Positions 7,691 through 15,346 of a stretch of DNA of 64,000 nucleotides are shown here, piece after piece. Within the stretch, counting starts at the first letter, position 1. The number at the start of each line of letters is the position of its first letter. Below the pieces are notes generated by a model, which worked only from the letters and a program-made list of their open reading frames with translations, was not told the origin of the DNA and searched no databases. The translations under genes were made by a program, and so were the position numbers. This DNA is from Streptomyces sp. TSRI0107 (GTDB lineage: Bacteria > Actinomycetota > Actinomycetes > Streptomycetales > Streptomycetaceae): positions 496,001-560,000 of the forward strand of contig NZ_LIVZ01000006.1 of assembly GCF_001905845.1 (NCBI RefSeq), read 5' to 3'.

Positions 7691-8431
7691 GGGTTGTTCC
7701 TGCCCCCTGAGTACACGCAGCACCGGCTCCAGTGAACCGATGACGTCGTTCGCGCCCGCATCCCTCAGCAGCCGCTCCTTGCGGTCGTTGCGGGCGTAGC
7801 CCAGGAACGGGACGCCCGCGCTTCGGGCTGCCTCGTGGTCCGTCGGGGTGTCGCCGATGAACAGGGCCGCGGACGGCTCGGCCGCCAGGGCGGTCAGGGC
7901 GCGGTTGAGGTGGTACGGGTCCGGTTTCAGGCGGTGCAGGTCCGTGTCGCGGCCGTAGATGTGCGGGCCGAAGCATCCGGTCAGGCCCCGGCCGGCGAGG
8001 TAGGCGCCGACCACCCGCGGGGAGTTGTTGGAGGCCACGGCCAGCCGCGCGCCGACCGCGCTCCAGGTGCGGATCAGCGGGTCGGCCCAGGCGGTGGGCA
8101 TCGCCGTGGCGGTGGCCCGCAGCTCCTCCTGGGTGAGGCGTTCCTCCAGCTCCGCGACCACGCTCCGGCCGAGCCCCGCGCGGTGCGCGGCGCGCAGCAC
8201 GACCTGTGGGTCGGCGGTGCCCTGCTCCGCCTCGGTCAGCAGTCCGCGCAGCCCGCGGCCGTCGAGCCAGCCGACGAGACCGCCGGCCACGTCGGGGGCC
8301 GGATGCCCGGCGAACAGCCGGCAGATCGGTCCGTCGAAGTCCCACAGCACGACATCGGCACGGGTGACCAGCTCCCGCAGCCGGTCGGTCGGGTTCGCCA
8401 CCGGTTCGGTCCGTGTCGTATCAGAAGTCAC
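7682..8431 (-). CDS. devB: HAD phosphatase DevB
   Basis: This 249-residue HAD hydrolase has motif I VVLWDFDGPICRLFAGH, motif II VASNNSPR, motif III LKPDPYHLNRAL and motif IV FIGDTPTDHEAARSAG. All catalytic residues are in place. The GTG start at 8431 overlaps the TAG stop of devA (TAGTG), so the two are translationally coupled. In S. coelicolor, devA and devB form an operon and devA is needed for aerial growth; the identification here rests on sequence type plus this arrangement. The substrate is probably a small phosphorylated metabolite and is not known. The end of the gene lies in a repeated intergenic sequence. Confidence 0.85.
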   Translation of the reverse strand: MTSDTTRTEPVANPTDRLRELVTRADVVLWDFDGPICRLFAGHPAPDVAGGLVGWLDGRGLRGLLTEAEQGTADPQVVLRAAHRAGLGRSVVAELEERLTQEELRATATAMPTAWADPLIRTWSAVGARLAVASNNSPRVVGAYLAGRGLTGCFGPHIYGRDTDLHRLKPDPYHLNRALTALAAEPSAALFIGDTPTDHEAARSAGVPFLGYARNDRKERLLRDAGANDVIGSLEPVLRVLRGQEQPTP

Positions 8432-9312
8432 TAGGAGAGTGTCAGGTCCCGGGTGATGGTTTCCCAGAGGGCGTCGAACCACTTCTGCGATTCGTCCACG
8501 AAAGAGGCATCCCGCCGGCCGGCGCCCCGGTCGAAGGAGAAGAGCAGCGACTCGGTGGCCCGTACGTCGTAGGTGGGCAGCGGTCCGGCGTCGGTGGGCT
8601 CCTCGCGGCGGGCCAGCATGTAGTACGCGATCAGCGCCTCCGAGCCGTTGAGCAGGTACAGCTTCACCGGCGGGGTGAACGGCAGCGCCCGGAACGACAC
8701 CCGTACGTCGACGCCGTGCGAGGCGCGCAGCGACTGGAGGTTGTGGCGCAGGACGTGGCCCTGGGCGTTGCGCATGGCCAGCCAGCGCCGGTGGACGGGG
8801 TCGGGGTCGCCGTCGCCGTGCTGTTCGACCGGGACCGGGAAGGCCAGGTTGATGTCGCGGGAGGGCAGCAGGATGCGCACGTCGATCGACTCGGGGCGGA
8901 TCCGGCCCTCGTGGATCATCCGCAGCGGTTCGCCGAGGGCCAGCATCAGCGTCTCCGCGGTCAGGCAGGCGGCGTCGACGCGGACCCGCGGGGCGGTGAA
9001 GGCGTGGGCCAGGCGGGGGGCGAGGCCGACCATCACGGGCTGGGGGGCGTCGGCGGGCGGTACGGCGGGACCGGCGACGCGCGGCGGGCTGCCCTTGGTG
9101 ACATGGGTGAGCAGTCCGTCCTCGTGCAGGACGCGCAGGGCCTGGCGGACGGTGCCGCGCTCCACGCCGAACTCCCCCGCCAGCGCGGCCTGGGTGGGCA
9201 GCCGGTCGCCCGGCCTGAGCCGGCCGTCGCGGATGCGTTCGCGCAGGCGGGCGGCGATCTCCTGGGCGGTGTGCCGTCTGCCGTCGTGCACGGCCACGTT
9301 CTCCTGGGTCAC
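8431..9312 (-). CDS. devA: GntR-family developmental regulator DevA
   Basis: This 293-residue protein has a GntR winged helix (IRDGRLRPGDRLPTQAALAGEFGVERGTVRQAL) and the DevA-type effector domain (VRVDAACLTAETLMLALG, IDVRILLPSRDINLAF, VKLYLLNGSEALIAYY). DevA is required for aerial mycelium development in S. coelicolor and autoregulates. The GTG at 9312 is chosen over the TTG at 9318 because a -10 box TAGCGT sits exactly 6 nt before it, as it does before devE, which suggests a leaderless transcript. A 78-bp block (8653-8730) is identical to 9602-9679 in devE, implying recent gene conversion. It is coupled to devB downstream. Confidence 0.88.
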   Translation of the reverse strand: MTQENVAVHDGRRHTAQEIAARLRERIRDGRLRPGDRLPTQAALAGEFGVERGTVRQALRVLHEDGLLTHVTKGSPPRVAGPAVPPADAPQPVMVGLAPRLAHAFTAPRVRVDAACLTAETLMLALGEPLRMIHEGRIRPESIDVRILLPSRDINLAFPVPVEQHGDGDPDPVHRRWLAMRNAQGHVLRHNLQSLRASHGVDVRVSFRALPFTPPVKLYLLNGSEALIAYYMLARREEPTDAGPLPTYDVRATESLLFSFDRGAGRRDASFVDESQKWFDALWETITRDLTLS

Positions 9313-9318
9313 GGCCAA

Positions 9319-9372
9319 ACGCTACAACTCAATGCCATCTTCCGGGAGTTGTTTGGAAGTTGGCAGCCAACT
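9319..9372 (-). promoter_or_regulatory. devA promoter and candidate DevA-family operator
   Basis: The -10 box TAGCGT is at 9319-9324 on the reverse strand, 6 nt before the GTG. Upstream are elements conserved with the devE promoter: AGTTGTAGCGTT, then AAGATGGC, then AACTnCCG. A perfect 15-bp palindrome AGTTGGCAGCCAACT lies at 9358-9372, just before the devE stop codon. The same palindrome with one central base changed lies upstream of devE. This is the likely site of auto- and cross-regulation. Confidence 0.7.
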
Positions 9373-9376
9373 CCGG

Positions 9377-10291
9377 TCAGCCGGTGAGCTGGAGTTCCGT
9401 GCTGATCGTCTCCCACAGCGCGTCGAACCACAGCCGCGACTGCTCCACGAACGCCGCGTCCCGCAGGCCCGCGCCCCGCTCGAAGGAGAACAGCATCGAC
9501 CGGGTGCCCTCGGCGTCGTACAGCTGGAGCTGCTCGTGGTCGATCTCCTCCTCCCGGCGCCGCAGCGTGTAGTACGCGAACAGCGCCTCCGAGCCGTTGA
9601 CCAGGTACAGCTTCACCGGCGGGGTGAACGGCAGCGCCCGGAACGACACCCGTACGTCGACGCCGTGCGAGGCGCGCAGGGCGCGCAGGTTGTGCCGCAG
9701 CACCTGCCCCTGGGCGTTGCGCTGCGCCAGCCAGCGCCGGTGCAGCAGATCGGCGCCGGCCGGGTCCGCCGGGCCGGCGGGCGCCGGGAAGGCGAGCGCG
9801 ATGTCCCGGGAGGGCAGCAGCACCCGGACGTCGACCTTGGCCGGTTTCAGCTCGCCCGCGTGGATGCGGCGCAGCGGCTCCCCCATGGCGAGGGTCAGCG
9901 AGACGGAGGTCAGGCACAGGGCGTCGATCCGCACGTGCGGGGCCGCGAAGGCGGCGGCGACGCGCGGGGCGAGCGCCACCGTGGTGGGCAGCGGCACGGC
10001 GGCGGGACCAGCGGTGGCGGCGGCCCGGTCGGGGATCGCGACGGTCGCCGGGCTGCCCTTGGACAGGTTGGTCAGCAGCCGCTCGGCGTGCAGGATGCGC
10101 AGCGCCTGCCGGACGGCCGCGCGTTCGACGCCGAACTCGTCCGCCAGCTGTGCCTGGGTGGGCATGCGCTGGCCCGGCCGCAGCGCCCCGGACCTGATCC
10201 GCGCGCGCAGCTCGTCGGCCACCTCGTGGGGTGACCGGTGTGGCGGCTGAGGCCTTTTCCGCCCATTGGCGGAGGCGTGTTCCGGCTCCAC
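9377..10291 (-). CDS. devE: DevA paralogue DevE (GntR family)
   Basis: This 304-residue GntR regulator has a winged helix (IRSGALRPGQRMPTQAQLADEFGVERAAVRQALRI) and the same C-terminal domain as DevA (VRIDALCLTSVSLTLAMG, VDVRVLLPSRDIALAF, VKLYLVNGSEALFAYY, SRLWFDALWE). It lies immediately upstream of devA on the same strand, matching the devE-devA-devB order known in S. coelicolor. The GTG at 10291 lies 6 nt downstream of TAGCGT, so the transcript is probably leaderless. Only ~65 bp separate it from devA, and that space holds devA's own promoter. It shares a 78-bp identical block with devA. Its regulon is unknown. Confidence 0.85.
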   Translation of the reverse strand: MEPEHASANGRKRPQPPHRSPHEVADELRARIRSGALRPGQRMPTQAQLADEFGVERAAVRQALRILHAERLLTNLSKGSPATVAIPDRAAATAGPAAVPLPTTVALAPRVAAAFAAPHVRIDALCLTSVSLTLAMGEPLRRIHAGELKPAKVDVRVLLPSRDIALAFPAPAGPADPAGADLLHRRWLAQRNAQGQVLRHNLRALRASHGVDVRVSFRALPFTPPVKLYLVNGSEALFAYYTLRRREEEIDHEQLQLYDAEGTRSMLFSFERGAGLRDAAFVEQSRLWFDALWETISTELQLTG

Positions 10292-10297
10292 GCCCGA

Positions 10298-10393
10298 ACG
10301 CTACAACTTCCCGCCATCTTGCGGCAGTTCACCGACAGGTGGTTATGAGTCGCTTCCAAGTGGAGATAACCACAGAGAAGTTGGCCGCCAACT
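10298..10393 (-). promoter_or_regulatory. devE promoter and candidate operator
   Basis: The -10 box TAGCGT (10298-10303) and the preceding AGTTG match the devA promoter, as do AAGATGGC and AACTGCCG further upstream. The palindrome AGTTGGCCGCCAACT sits at 10379-10393, about 90 bp from the start codon, whereas in devA it is about 46 bp away. The region between carries the AT-rich repeat pair GTGGTTAT (reverse strand) and ATAACCAC. Confidence 0.65.
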
Positions 10394-10430
10394 CTGGCGA
10401 CATGGTCGAACTTACCGAAGGTTGGCCGGA

Positions 10431-10448
10431 CTCCCCTCCGGAGGGGAG
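10431..10448 (-). terminator. Hairpin downstream of GNAT gene
   Basis: CTCCCCTCCGGAGGGGAG is a perfect 18-bp palindrome about 100 bp past the stop codon of the GNAT gene on the reverse strand. No run of T residues follows, so it is an L-shaped (hairpin only) terminator candidate, as is common in Streptomyces. Confidence 0.4.
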
Positions 10449-10544
10449 CCGGGAGCCCGGCCGGCCGGCACCACCGCACCACAACCACAACTGAAGAGCA
10501 CGCTACGGATGCGTGAACCTGTCGGAACCGCCGCGGAAGGAGGC

Positions 10545-11801
10545 TCAGAACGAGTCCGGGCACCAGGGACGCCTGGACGAGCGCAGCAGGGCGTCGGCCA
10601 CCCGGGCGGCGCCCGCTCGTGTCTCCACCACCCGCCCCGCGGCCACCAGCCGCACCGCCGACTCGTCCCCCAGCCACAGCGACCCGAGGTCGGACACGTC
10701 CAGCGTGAGATCGGCGTCCCGCGATGTCGCCGTACACACCCCGCTGCCGTCCCCGTCCGTCTCCAGCAGATACCGTCCGCCGGCGAACCCGCCCGCGTCG
10801 ACGACCTCCAGCACCAGCCGCCCGGCCCCCGTGTACGTCCGCGCCTCGAACGCCCGTACGACGTCCAGGATCCGTACCCACATCCAGTCCGCCTGCGTGG
10901 TGATCCCGGCCGCGCGCGGGTCCGGCAGAAACAGCGGCAGCAGGTCGTCCGGGGCCCGGTAGCCCGTCTTCACCGTGGTGATCCAGTCGACGGAGCACAG
11001 GAACCGCCACAGCGCCCGCTCGGCGGCCGGTTCCGACGCGATCAGCCACTGCACGGTGGCCGTGTTCAGCGGCTGCTTGGCGGCGCCCCACTTGTCGTCG
11101 GCGGTGTACGCCGCCATGCCCTCGACCTCGCCGCCCGCCGAGCGGTACACCGCGTAGAACGGCTCCTTCCACTGCGGCCAGACGCGCAGCGCCCCGGTGT
11201 TGACCTGCCACCAGCGGTCGTTACGGTCCACCGCGCCGGGCGTCGCGCGCCGCACCCGCTCGTGCAGCTCGGGGCCCAGCTTGCGCACCTCGGCGCCGTC
11301 GACCAGGTCGATCCGGCCGCCGTCCTCCGGACCCGCCCACCGCGGGTCCAGCCCGGCGCGCGGCACGTCGATCGTCCACTCGGCGGCCGTGGTGCCGGGC
11401 CCGAAGCCGTAACGCCCGTAGATCCGGTACTCGGCGGCGATCAGCGTCGCCACCACGTCCCCGCGTTCCTTCGCCGCCGCCAGGTCCCGGCCCATCATCC
11501 GGGTGAGCAGCCCGCGCCGCCGGTGCGTCGGGGACACGGTCACGTTCGTGACGGCGTCGGAGGGCACCACGGCGCCCCCGACCGCCGTCAGCTCCTGCGG
11601 GAACGACCTCAGCGTCGCCACACACCGGCCGTCGTCGAAGGCCCCGAGGGTGCGCTCCGGCACGATCGCGGCGGCGCGGGCGGCGAGCACCTCCTCGGTG
11701 AAGGGTTCGCTCTGCAGGAATCCGGTGGCCATGGCCCGCAGCCAGTGCGGGATCTCGTCCTCGGTGATCGGTCGTATGTCGAGGTCGTCGCGGTCGCTCA
11801 T
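10545..11801 (-). CDS. Eis-like GNAT N-acetyltransferase
   Basis: This 418-residue protein has the three-part layout of the Eis/enhanced intracellular survival family: an N-terminal GNAT domain with the acetyl-CoA loop NVTVSPTHRRRGLLTRMM (residues ~88-105), a second degenerate GNAT domain, and a C-terminal sterol-carrier-like domain (GAGRLVLEVVD...CTATSRDADLTLDVSDLGSLWLGD). The C-terminal carboxylate typical of the family is provided by the terminal Phe. The ATG at 11801 was chosen because the upstream in-frame extension is Arg-rich and lacks a ribosome site. Eis-type enzymes acetylate amines on aminoglycosides, lysines or small molecules; the substrate here is unknown. Confidence 0.87.
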   Translation of the reverse strand: MSDRDDLDIRPITEDEIPHWLRAMATGFLQSEPFTEEVLAARAAAIVPERTLGAFDDGRCVATLRSFPQELTAVGGAVVPSDAVTNVTVSPTHRRRGLLTRMMGRDLAAAKERGDVVATLIAAEYRIYGRYGFGPGTTAAEWTIDVPRAGLDPRWAGPEDGGRIDLVDGAEVRKLGPELHERVRRATPGAVDRNDRWWQVNTGALRVWPQWKEPFYAVYRSAGGEVEGMAAYTADDKWGAAKQPLNTATVQWLIASEPAAERALWRFLCSVDWITTVKTGYRAPDDLLPLFLPDPRAAGITTQADWMWVRILDVVRAFEARTYTGAGRLVLEVVDAGGFAGGRYLLETDGDGSGVCTATSRDADLTLDVSDLGSLWLGDESAVRLVAAGRVVETRAGAARVADALLRSSRRPWCPDSF

Positions 11802-11908
11802 GGCGCCACGGTAGGCGTCCGGGACGCGGGCCGTCGCGGGGATTTCAGCGCGTCGAACGGCGCGTCGAACGGATCTCGCCGAATGCCGGCCGGCCCCGCG
11901 GCCGGACC

Positions 11909-12520
11909 TCACAGCAGCAGGTCGTCGACCTGTGCCTCCCCGTCGCGGTACCGGCGGGCGATCTCCGCGCTGCAGTCGTCGGCCGTGCGCTGGAGCCCCT
12001 GGCGGCGCCGGGACACCTGCTGCTCGTAGCGGACGAGCCGGCCGATCCCGTCGGTCAGCTCCGCGTCGGTACGGGCGTCCAGCGCGGACAGCTCCACCTC
12101 GGCCAGCATCTCGGCCGCCAGCCGCCGGTACTCCTCGCGCTGCGGCGTCCCCACCGTGACGTGGCGGGCCGAGGAGCGGTGCCGGGCCGGGGCGTCGGTC
12201 AGGATCTCCGGCAGCCGCTCCACCACGGACGCCTCGCCCACCGCCACCACCGAGGTCGGCCCGCGCCGCGCCAGCTCCGCGCGCAGGATGTCGATCCGCC
12301 CCTGCAGCAGCCGCCGTACATAGCTCAGGTCGGCCTCGTCGCGCTGGGCGTCCCGGCGCAGCGTGCGCAGCTCGGGCAGGCTCAGCGCGGCCAGGTCGGG
12401 CTGGGGCGGCTCCGGCAGCAGCGGTGGCCGGTCGCCGCCCTCACCGCCGTCGGGACTGCCGGTGCGCTGCGCGGGCGGCCGCAGCGTCCCCACTTCCTCG
12501 CCCGTGCTCGGTGTGCTCAT
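11909..12520 (-). CDS. rsiG: RsiG, c-di-GMP-dependent anti-sigma factor for WhiG
   Basis: This 203-residue, mostly helical protein contains two perfect copies of the c-di-GMP-binding motif E(X)3S(X)2R(X)3Q(X)3D: EADLSYVRRLLQGRID in the first helix and EQQVSRRRQGLQRTAD near the C-terminus. This motif defines RsiG, which sequesters the sporulation sigma factor WhiG when bound to c-di-GMP in Streptomyces. The disordered N-terminus (~40 residues, P/G-rich) and the C-terminal VDDLLL also fit. Both motifs are intact, so c-di-GMP binding is expected. It is transcribed away from dtd and lies upstream of the GNAT gene on the same strand. Confidence 0.9.
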   Translation of the reverse strand: MSTPSTGEEVGTLRPPAQRTGSPDGGEGGDRPPLLPEPPQPDLAALSLPELRTLRRDAQRDEADLSYVRRLLQGRIDILRAELARRGPTSVVAVGEASVVERLPEILTDAPARHRSSARHVTVGTPQREEYRRLAAEMLAEVELSALDARTDAELTDGIGRLVRYEQQVSRRRQGLQRTADDCSAEIARRYRDGEAQVDDLLL

Positions 12521-12656
12521 GTGCCTCTACCGTCCCCTCGACCGGTGTGTGGGAAGCATCGTGCCACCCCAAGTGGCCGCTATGTGACCGAGTGCCCCCG
12601 AACGGCCCCAGATGGACGGGTTAGGGATCGAAAAGCAGCCACGGCATGATGGTCAT

Positions 12657-13082
12657 ATGCGAGCAGTGGTGCAGAGGGTGGACGGCGCGAGCGTCGTGGT
12701 GGACGGCCGGACCGTCGGGGAGATCATCGGCGAGGGCCTGTGCGTGCTGGTGGGCGTGACCCACGACGACACCAGGGAGAAGGCGGCCCAGCTGGCCCGC
12801 AAACTGTGGTCGATCCGGATGCTCCAGGACGAGAAGTCCTGCAGCGACATCGACGCCCCGCTCCTGGTGATCAGCCAGTTCACGCTCTACGGCGACGCCC
12901 GCAAGGGCCGCCGCCCCACCTGGAACGCGGCCGCGCCCGGCGAGGTCGCCGAGCCGCTGGTCGACGAGGTGGTCGCCCAGCTGCGGGCGCTGGGCGCGAC
13001 GGTGGAGACGGGCCGGTTCGGCGCGCAGATGCGGGTGTCGCTCACGAACGACGGCCCGTTCACCGTCCTCATCGAGATCTAG
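12657..13082 (+). CDS. dtd: D-aminoacyl-tRNA deacylase
   Basis: This 141-residue enzyme hydrolyses D-amino acids from mischarged tRNA. It carries the two family motifs, SQFTLYGD near residue 78 and NDGPFTVLIE near the C-terminus, and the N-terminal MRAVVQRVDGASVVVDG. The ATG at 12657 gives the standard length; an in-frame upstream start would add 15 non-conserved residues. A CATGAT -10-like hexamer lies close upstream, so the message may be leaderless. It converges on the YgfZ-like gene, with a fragment of the CTAG repeat between the stop codons. Confidence 0.95.
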   Translation: MRAVVQRVDGASVVVDGRTVGEIIGEGLCVLVGVTHDDTREKAAQLARKLWSIRMLQDEKSCSDIDAPLLVISQFTLYGDARKGRRPTWNAAAPGEVAEPLVDEVVAQLRALGATVETGRFGAQMRVSLTNDGPFTVLIEI

Positions 13083-13087
13083 GGCCC

Positions 13088-13108
13088 CTATAGGGGGTGT
13101 CTCGCTAG
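13088..13108. repeat. Solo end fragment of the CTAG-bounded MITE family
   Basis: TAGGGGGTGTCTCG (13091-13104) matches the terminal repeat of the elements at 1549 and 39197, but no second end or internal sequence follows. It sits between the stop codons of dtd and the YgfZ-like gene, and its closing CTAG (13105-13108) forms the TAG stop of the latter. It is best read as an excision scar or decayed copy. Confidence 0.55.
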
Positions 13109-14070
13109 GGCGCTACGACGACTTCCTGGGCGGCCGCCGTGTCCCCGGCGACCAGCCGGGCGTCCAGGGGCACGTTCCGCTTCACCAGGGCGAGGGCGAC
13201 CGGGCCCAGCTCGTGGTGGCGGGCGGACGTCGTGATGAAGCCGATCTTCCGCCCGTCGGGACCGTCGTCCGCGAGGCGGATCTCGGTGCCGTGGGTGGGC
13301 AGATGGACCTCGCTGCCGTCCAGGTGCAGGAAGACCAGCCGGCGCGGCGGCTTGCCCAGGTTCTGCACCCGGGCGACGGTCTCCTGGCCGCGGTAGCAGC
13401 CCTTCTGCAGGTGCACGGCGGTGCCGATCCAGCCCAGCTCGTGCGGGATGGTGCGGTGGTCGGTCTCGAAGCCGAGGCGGGGGCGGTGGTGCTCGACGCG
13501 CAGCGCCTCGTAGGCGAGGAGCCCGGCCGCCGGGCCGGCCTGCCCGGCGTACTCCTCCAGCCGCTCCCGCGGCAGGAACAGGTCACGGCCGTGGGCGGTC
13601 TGCCGTACGACGACGCCTTCGGGGACCTCGGCGATGGAACCGGCGGGCAGGTGGACGACCGCGAAGTCGGCGGTGCGGTCGGCGACCTCGACCCGGTAGA
13701 AGAACTTCATCGACTCCAGGTACTGGATCAGCGCGTCCTGGGTGCCGGGCTCGATGTGCGCCCAGACCGTCGAGCCGTCGTCCACGAGGTACAACGCGTG
13801 CTCGATGTGGCCGTTCGCGGAGAGGATCAGCGCCTCGGTGGCCTCGCCGGTGGGCAGGTCGCTGACGTGCTGGGTGAGCAGCAGATGCAGCCAGCTCAGC
13901 CGGTCCTCGCCGGAGACGGTGACGACTCCGCGGTGCGAGAGGTCGACGAAACCGGTGCCGTCGGCGAGGGTGCGCTGCTCGCGGAACAGGTCGCCGTAGT
14001 GGGCGGCGACGCCTTCGTCCACACCCTCGGCGGGGACGGCGCCGGGCAGGGACAGCAGGGGGCTCTTCAT
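13105..14070 (-). CDS. YgfZ/GcvT-like folate-binding protein
   Basis: This 321-residue member of the GcvT-fold family carries the diagnostic motif KGCYRGQETVARV (K-G-C-Y-x-G-Q-E) near residue 232. YgfZ proteins use folate to support iron-sulfur enzyme maintenance. The N-terminal half (HYGDLFREQRTLADGTGFVDLSHRGVVTVSGEDRLSWLHLLLTQ) is the folate-binding region. The start is the ATG at 14070. It is transcribed in the same direction as nur upstream with a 10-bp gap, so co-transcription with nur is likely. The last codons and the stop coincide with a fragment of a mobile repeat, so the extreme C-terminus may vary between strains. Confidence 0.88.
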   Translation of the reverse strand: MKSPLLSLPGAVPAEGVDEGVAAHYGDLFREQRTLADGTGFVDLSHRGVVTVSGEDRLSWLHLLLTQHVSDLPTGEATEALILSANGHIEHALYLVDDGSTVWAHIEPGTQDALIQYLESMKFFYRVEVADRTADFAVVHLPAGSIAEVPEGVVVRQTAHGRDLFLPRERLEEYAGQAGPAAGLLAYEALRVEHHRPRLGFETDHRTIPHELGWIGTAVHLQKGCYRGQETVARVQNLGKPPRRLVFLHLDGSEVHLPTHGTEIRLADDGPDGRKIGFITTSARHHELGPVALALVKRNVPLDARLVAGDTAAAQEVVVAP

Positions 14071-14080
14071 GGCTCCAAGC

Positions 14081-14518
14081 CTACGACTCGGTATTTGAAC
14101 TCTTCAGGGAACAGTTCTCGCACCTGCCGAAGATCGCGAAGTGCTTCATGTCCGTGTCGAAGCCGAACTGTTCGCGCAGCTTGGCGGTGAACTCGGCGGC
14201 CACGCCGAGATCCGCCTCGATGACGTCGGAGCAGTCGCGGCACACCAGGTGGATGTGGTGGTGCCGGTCGGCCAGGTGGTACGTGGGCGCCCCGTGCCCG
14301 AGGTGCGCGTGGCTGACCAGCCCCAGCTCCTCCAGCAGCTCCAGCGTCCGGTACACCGTGGAAATGTTGACCCCCGACGCCGTCTTCCTCACTTCCACGA
14401 GGATGTCGTCGGGGGTCGCGTGTTCCAGGGTGTCCACGGCTTCGAGCACGAGTTGCCGCTGCGGGGTCAGCCGGTAGCCGCGCTGCCGCAGATCGCTCTT
14501 CCAGTCGGTGCTCACCAC
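14081..14518 (-). CDS. nur: Nickel-responsive Fur-family repressor Nur
   Basis: This 145-residue Fur-family regulator matches the known S. coelicolor Nur closely: MVSTDWKSDLRQRGYRLTPQ, the winged helix NISTVYRTLELLEELGLV, the His-rich metal segment YHLADRHHHIHLVC, and C-terminal CENC. The paired cysteines CRDC and CENC can form a structural zinc site, although Nur itself is described with a nickel-specific site. Nur represses nickel uptake genes and the Fe-SOD gene when nickel is plentiful. It is followed by the YgfZ-like gene at 10 bp, a probable operon. Confidence 0.92.
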   Translation of the reverse strand: MVSTDWKSDLRQRGYRLTPQRQLVLEAVDTLEHATPDDILVEVRKTASGVNISTVYRTLELLEELGLVSHAHLGHGAPTYHLADRHHHIHLVCRDCSDVIEADLGVAAEFTAKLREQFGFDTDMKHFAIFGRCENCSLKSSNTES

Positions 14519-14551
14519 ACCGGAAAGTGTAGGCCGCCCGTGCCCGAGGGC

Positions 14552-15127
14552 TTACTTGAAGAAGGCGATGCCGTCGTCAGGCATGTCGTCGGGCAGGGCC
14601 TTCGCCCAGCGCTCGACGTCCTCCGGAGTGACGACCTTCTTCAGGTGGGCCGACATGTAGGGGCGCAGCTCGACCTCGGGGGTCTGCTTCTCGCCGACCC
14701 ACATCAGATCGCTCTTGACGTAGCCGTAGAGCCGCTTGCCGCCGCTGTACGGGCGGGAGGCGGCGGTGCGGGCGACGGCGTCGGTGACCAGGTCGATCTG
14801 CGGCTTCTGGTGGGCGAGCTCGCCGTACCAGATCTCGATGACGCCGTCGTCGCGGGTCATCGTCACCTCGACCTTGCGGTCGGCGTCGATCCGCCAGAAG
14901 CCGTGCTCCGACTCCAGGGGCCGCACCTTGTTGCCGTCGTTGTCCAGCACCCAGGTGTGGGAGTGGTACTCCAGGAAGTCCCGGCCGTCGTGCGTGAAGG
15001 TGACCTCCTGCCCGAAGTTGCACTTCTCCGAGCCGGGGAAGTCGTGCACGCCCGCGCCCGCCCAGTTGCCGAGCAGGAAGGCGAGGGGGACCAGGTCCTT
15101 GTGGAGGTCGGACGGGATCTCGATCAT
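14552..15127 (-). CDS. Nitrobindin/FABP-like beta-barrel protein
   Basis: This 191-residue protein belongs to the THAP4/nitrobindin-like family (DUF1794). The family loop appears as FLLGNWAGAGVHDFPG near residues 17-33, followed by beta strands such as FTHDGRDFLEYHSHTWVLD and ESEHGFWRIDADRKVEVTMTR. Bacterial nitrobindins bind ferric haem through a C-terminal His; here AHLKKVV is the nearest candidate. The GNWAGAG loop is slightly altered from the usual GxWxGxGxG. It lies upstream of nur on the same strand with 33 bp between. A haem or NO-related role is inferred from family membership only. Confidence 0.85.
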   Translation of the reverse strand: MIEIPSDLHKDLVPLAFLLGNWAGAGVHDFPGSEKCNFGQEVTFTHDGRDFLEYHSHTWVLDNDGNKVRPLESEHGFWRIDADRKVEVTMTRDDGVIEIWYGELAHQKPQIDLVTDAVARTAASRPYSGGKRLYGYVKSDLMWVGEKQTPEVELRPYMSAHLKKVVTPEDVERWAKALPDDMPDDGIAFFK

Positions 15128-15161
15128 GAGCGGCGTTTCCTGGCTATTCCTGTCGACTGGG

Positions 15162-15260
15162 TCAGCGCTGGCCCTGGTACAGCTTCTTCACGGTCAGACC
15201 GGCGAAGGCGAGAACGCCGACGGCGACCAGGACCAGCAGGATTTCGAAGAAGAGCTCCAC
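15162..15260 (-). CDS. Single-pass 32-residue membrane protein
   Basis: On the reverse strand a GTG at 15260 is preceded by a strong AAGGAG site at 6-nt spacing. It encodes VELFFEILLVLVAVGVLAF..., a single membrane helix followed by a basic tail VKKLYQGQR and a TGA stop at 15162. Codon use is typical of the genome. Small proteins of this kind are conserved but unnamed in Streptomyces. It may be co-transcribed with the nitrobindin-like gene 34 bp downstream. The function is unknown. Confidence 0.7.
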   Translation of the reverse strand: MELFFEILLVLVAVGVLAFAGLTVKKLYQGQR

Positions 15261-15346
15261 GGCGTGCTCCTTGCAGGGCGAGGGTGAGCGGTACACAAGG
15301 CCGGGGCCCAGCTTACGCGGGTGCCTCGCGCACTACGATTCCGGCT

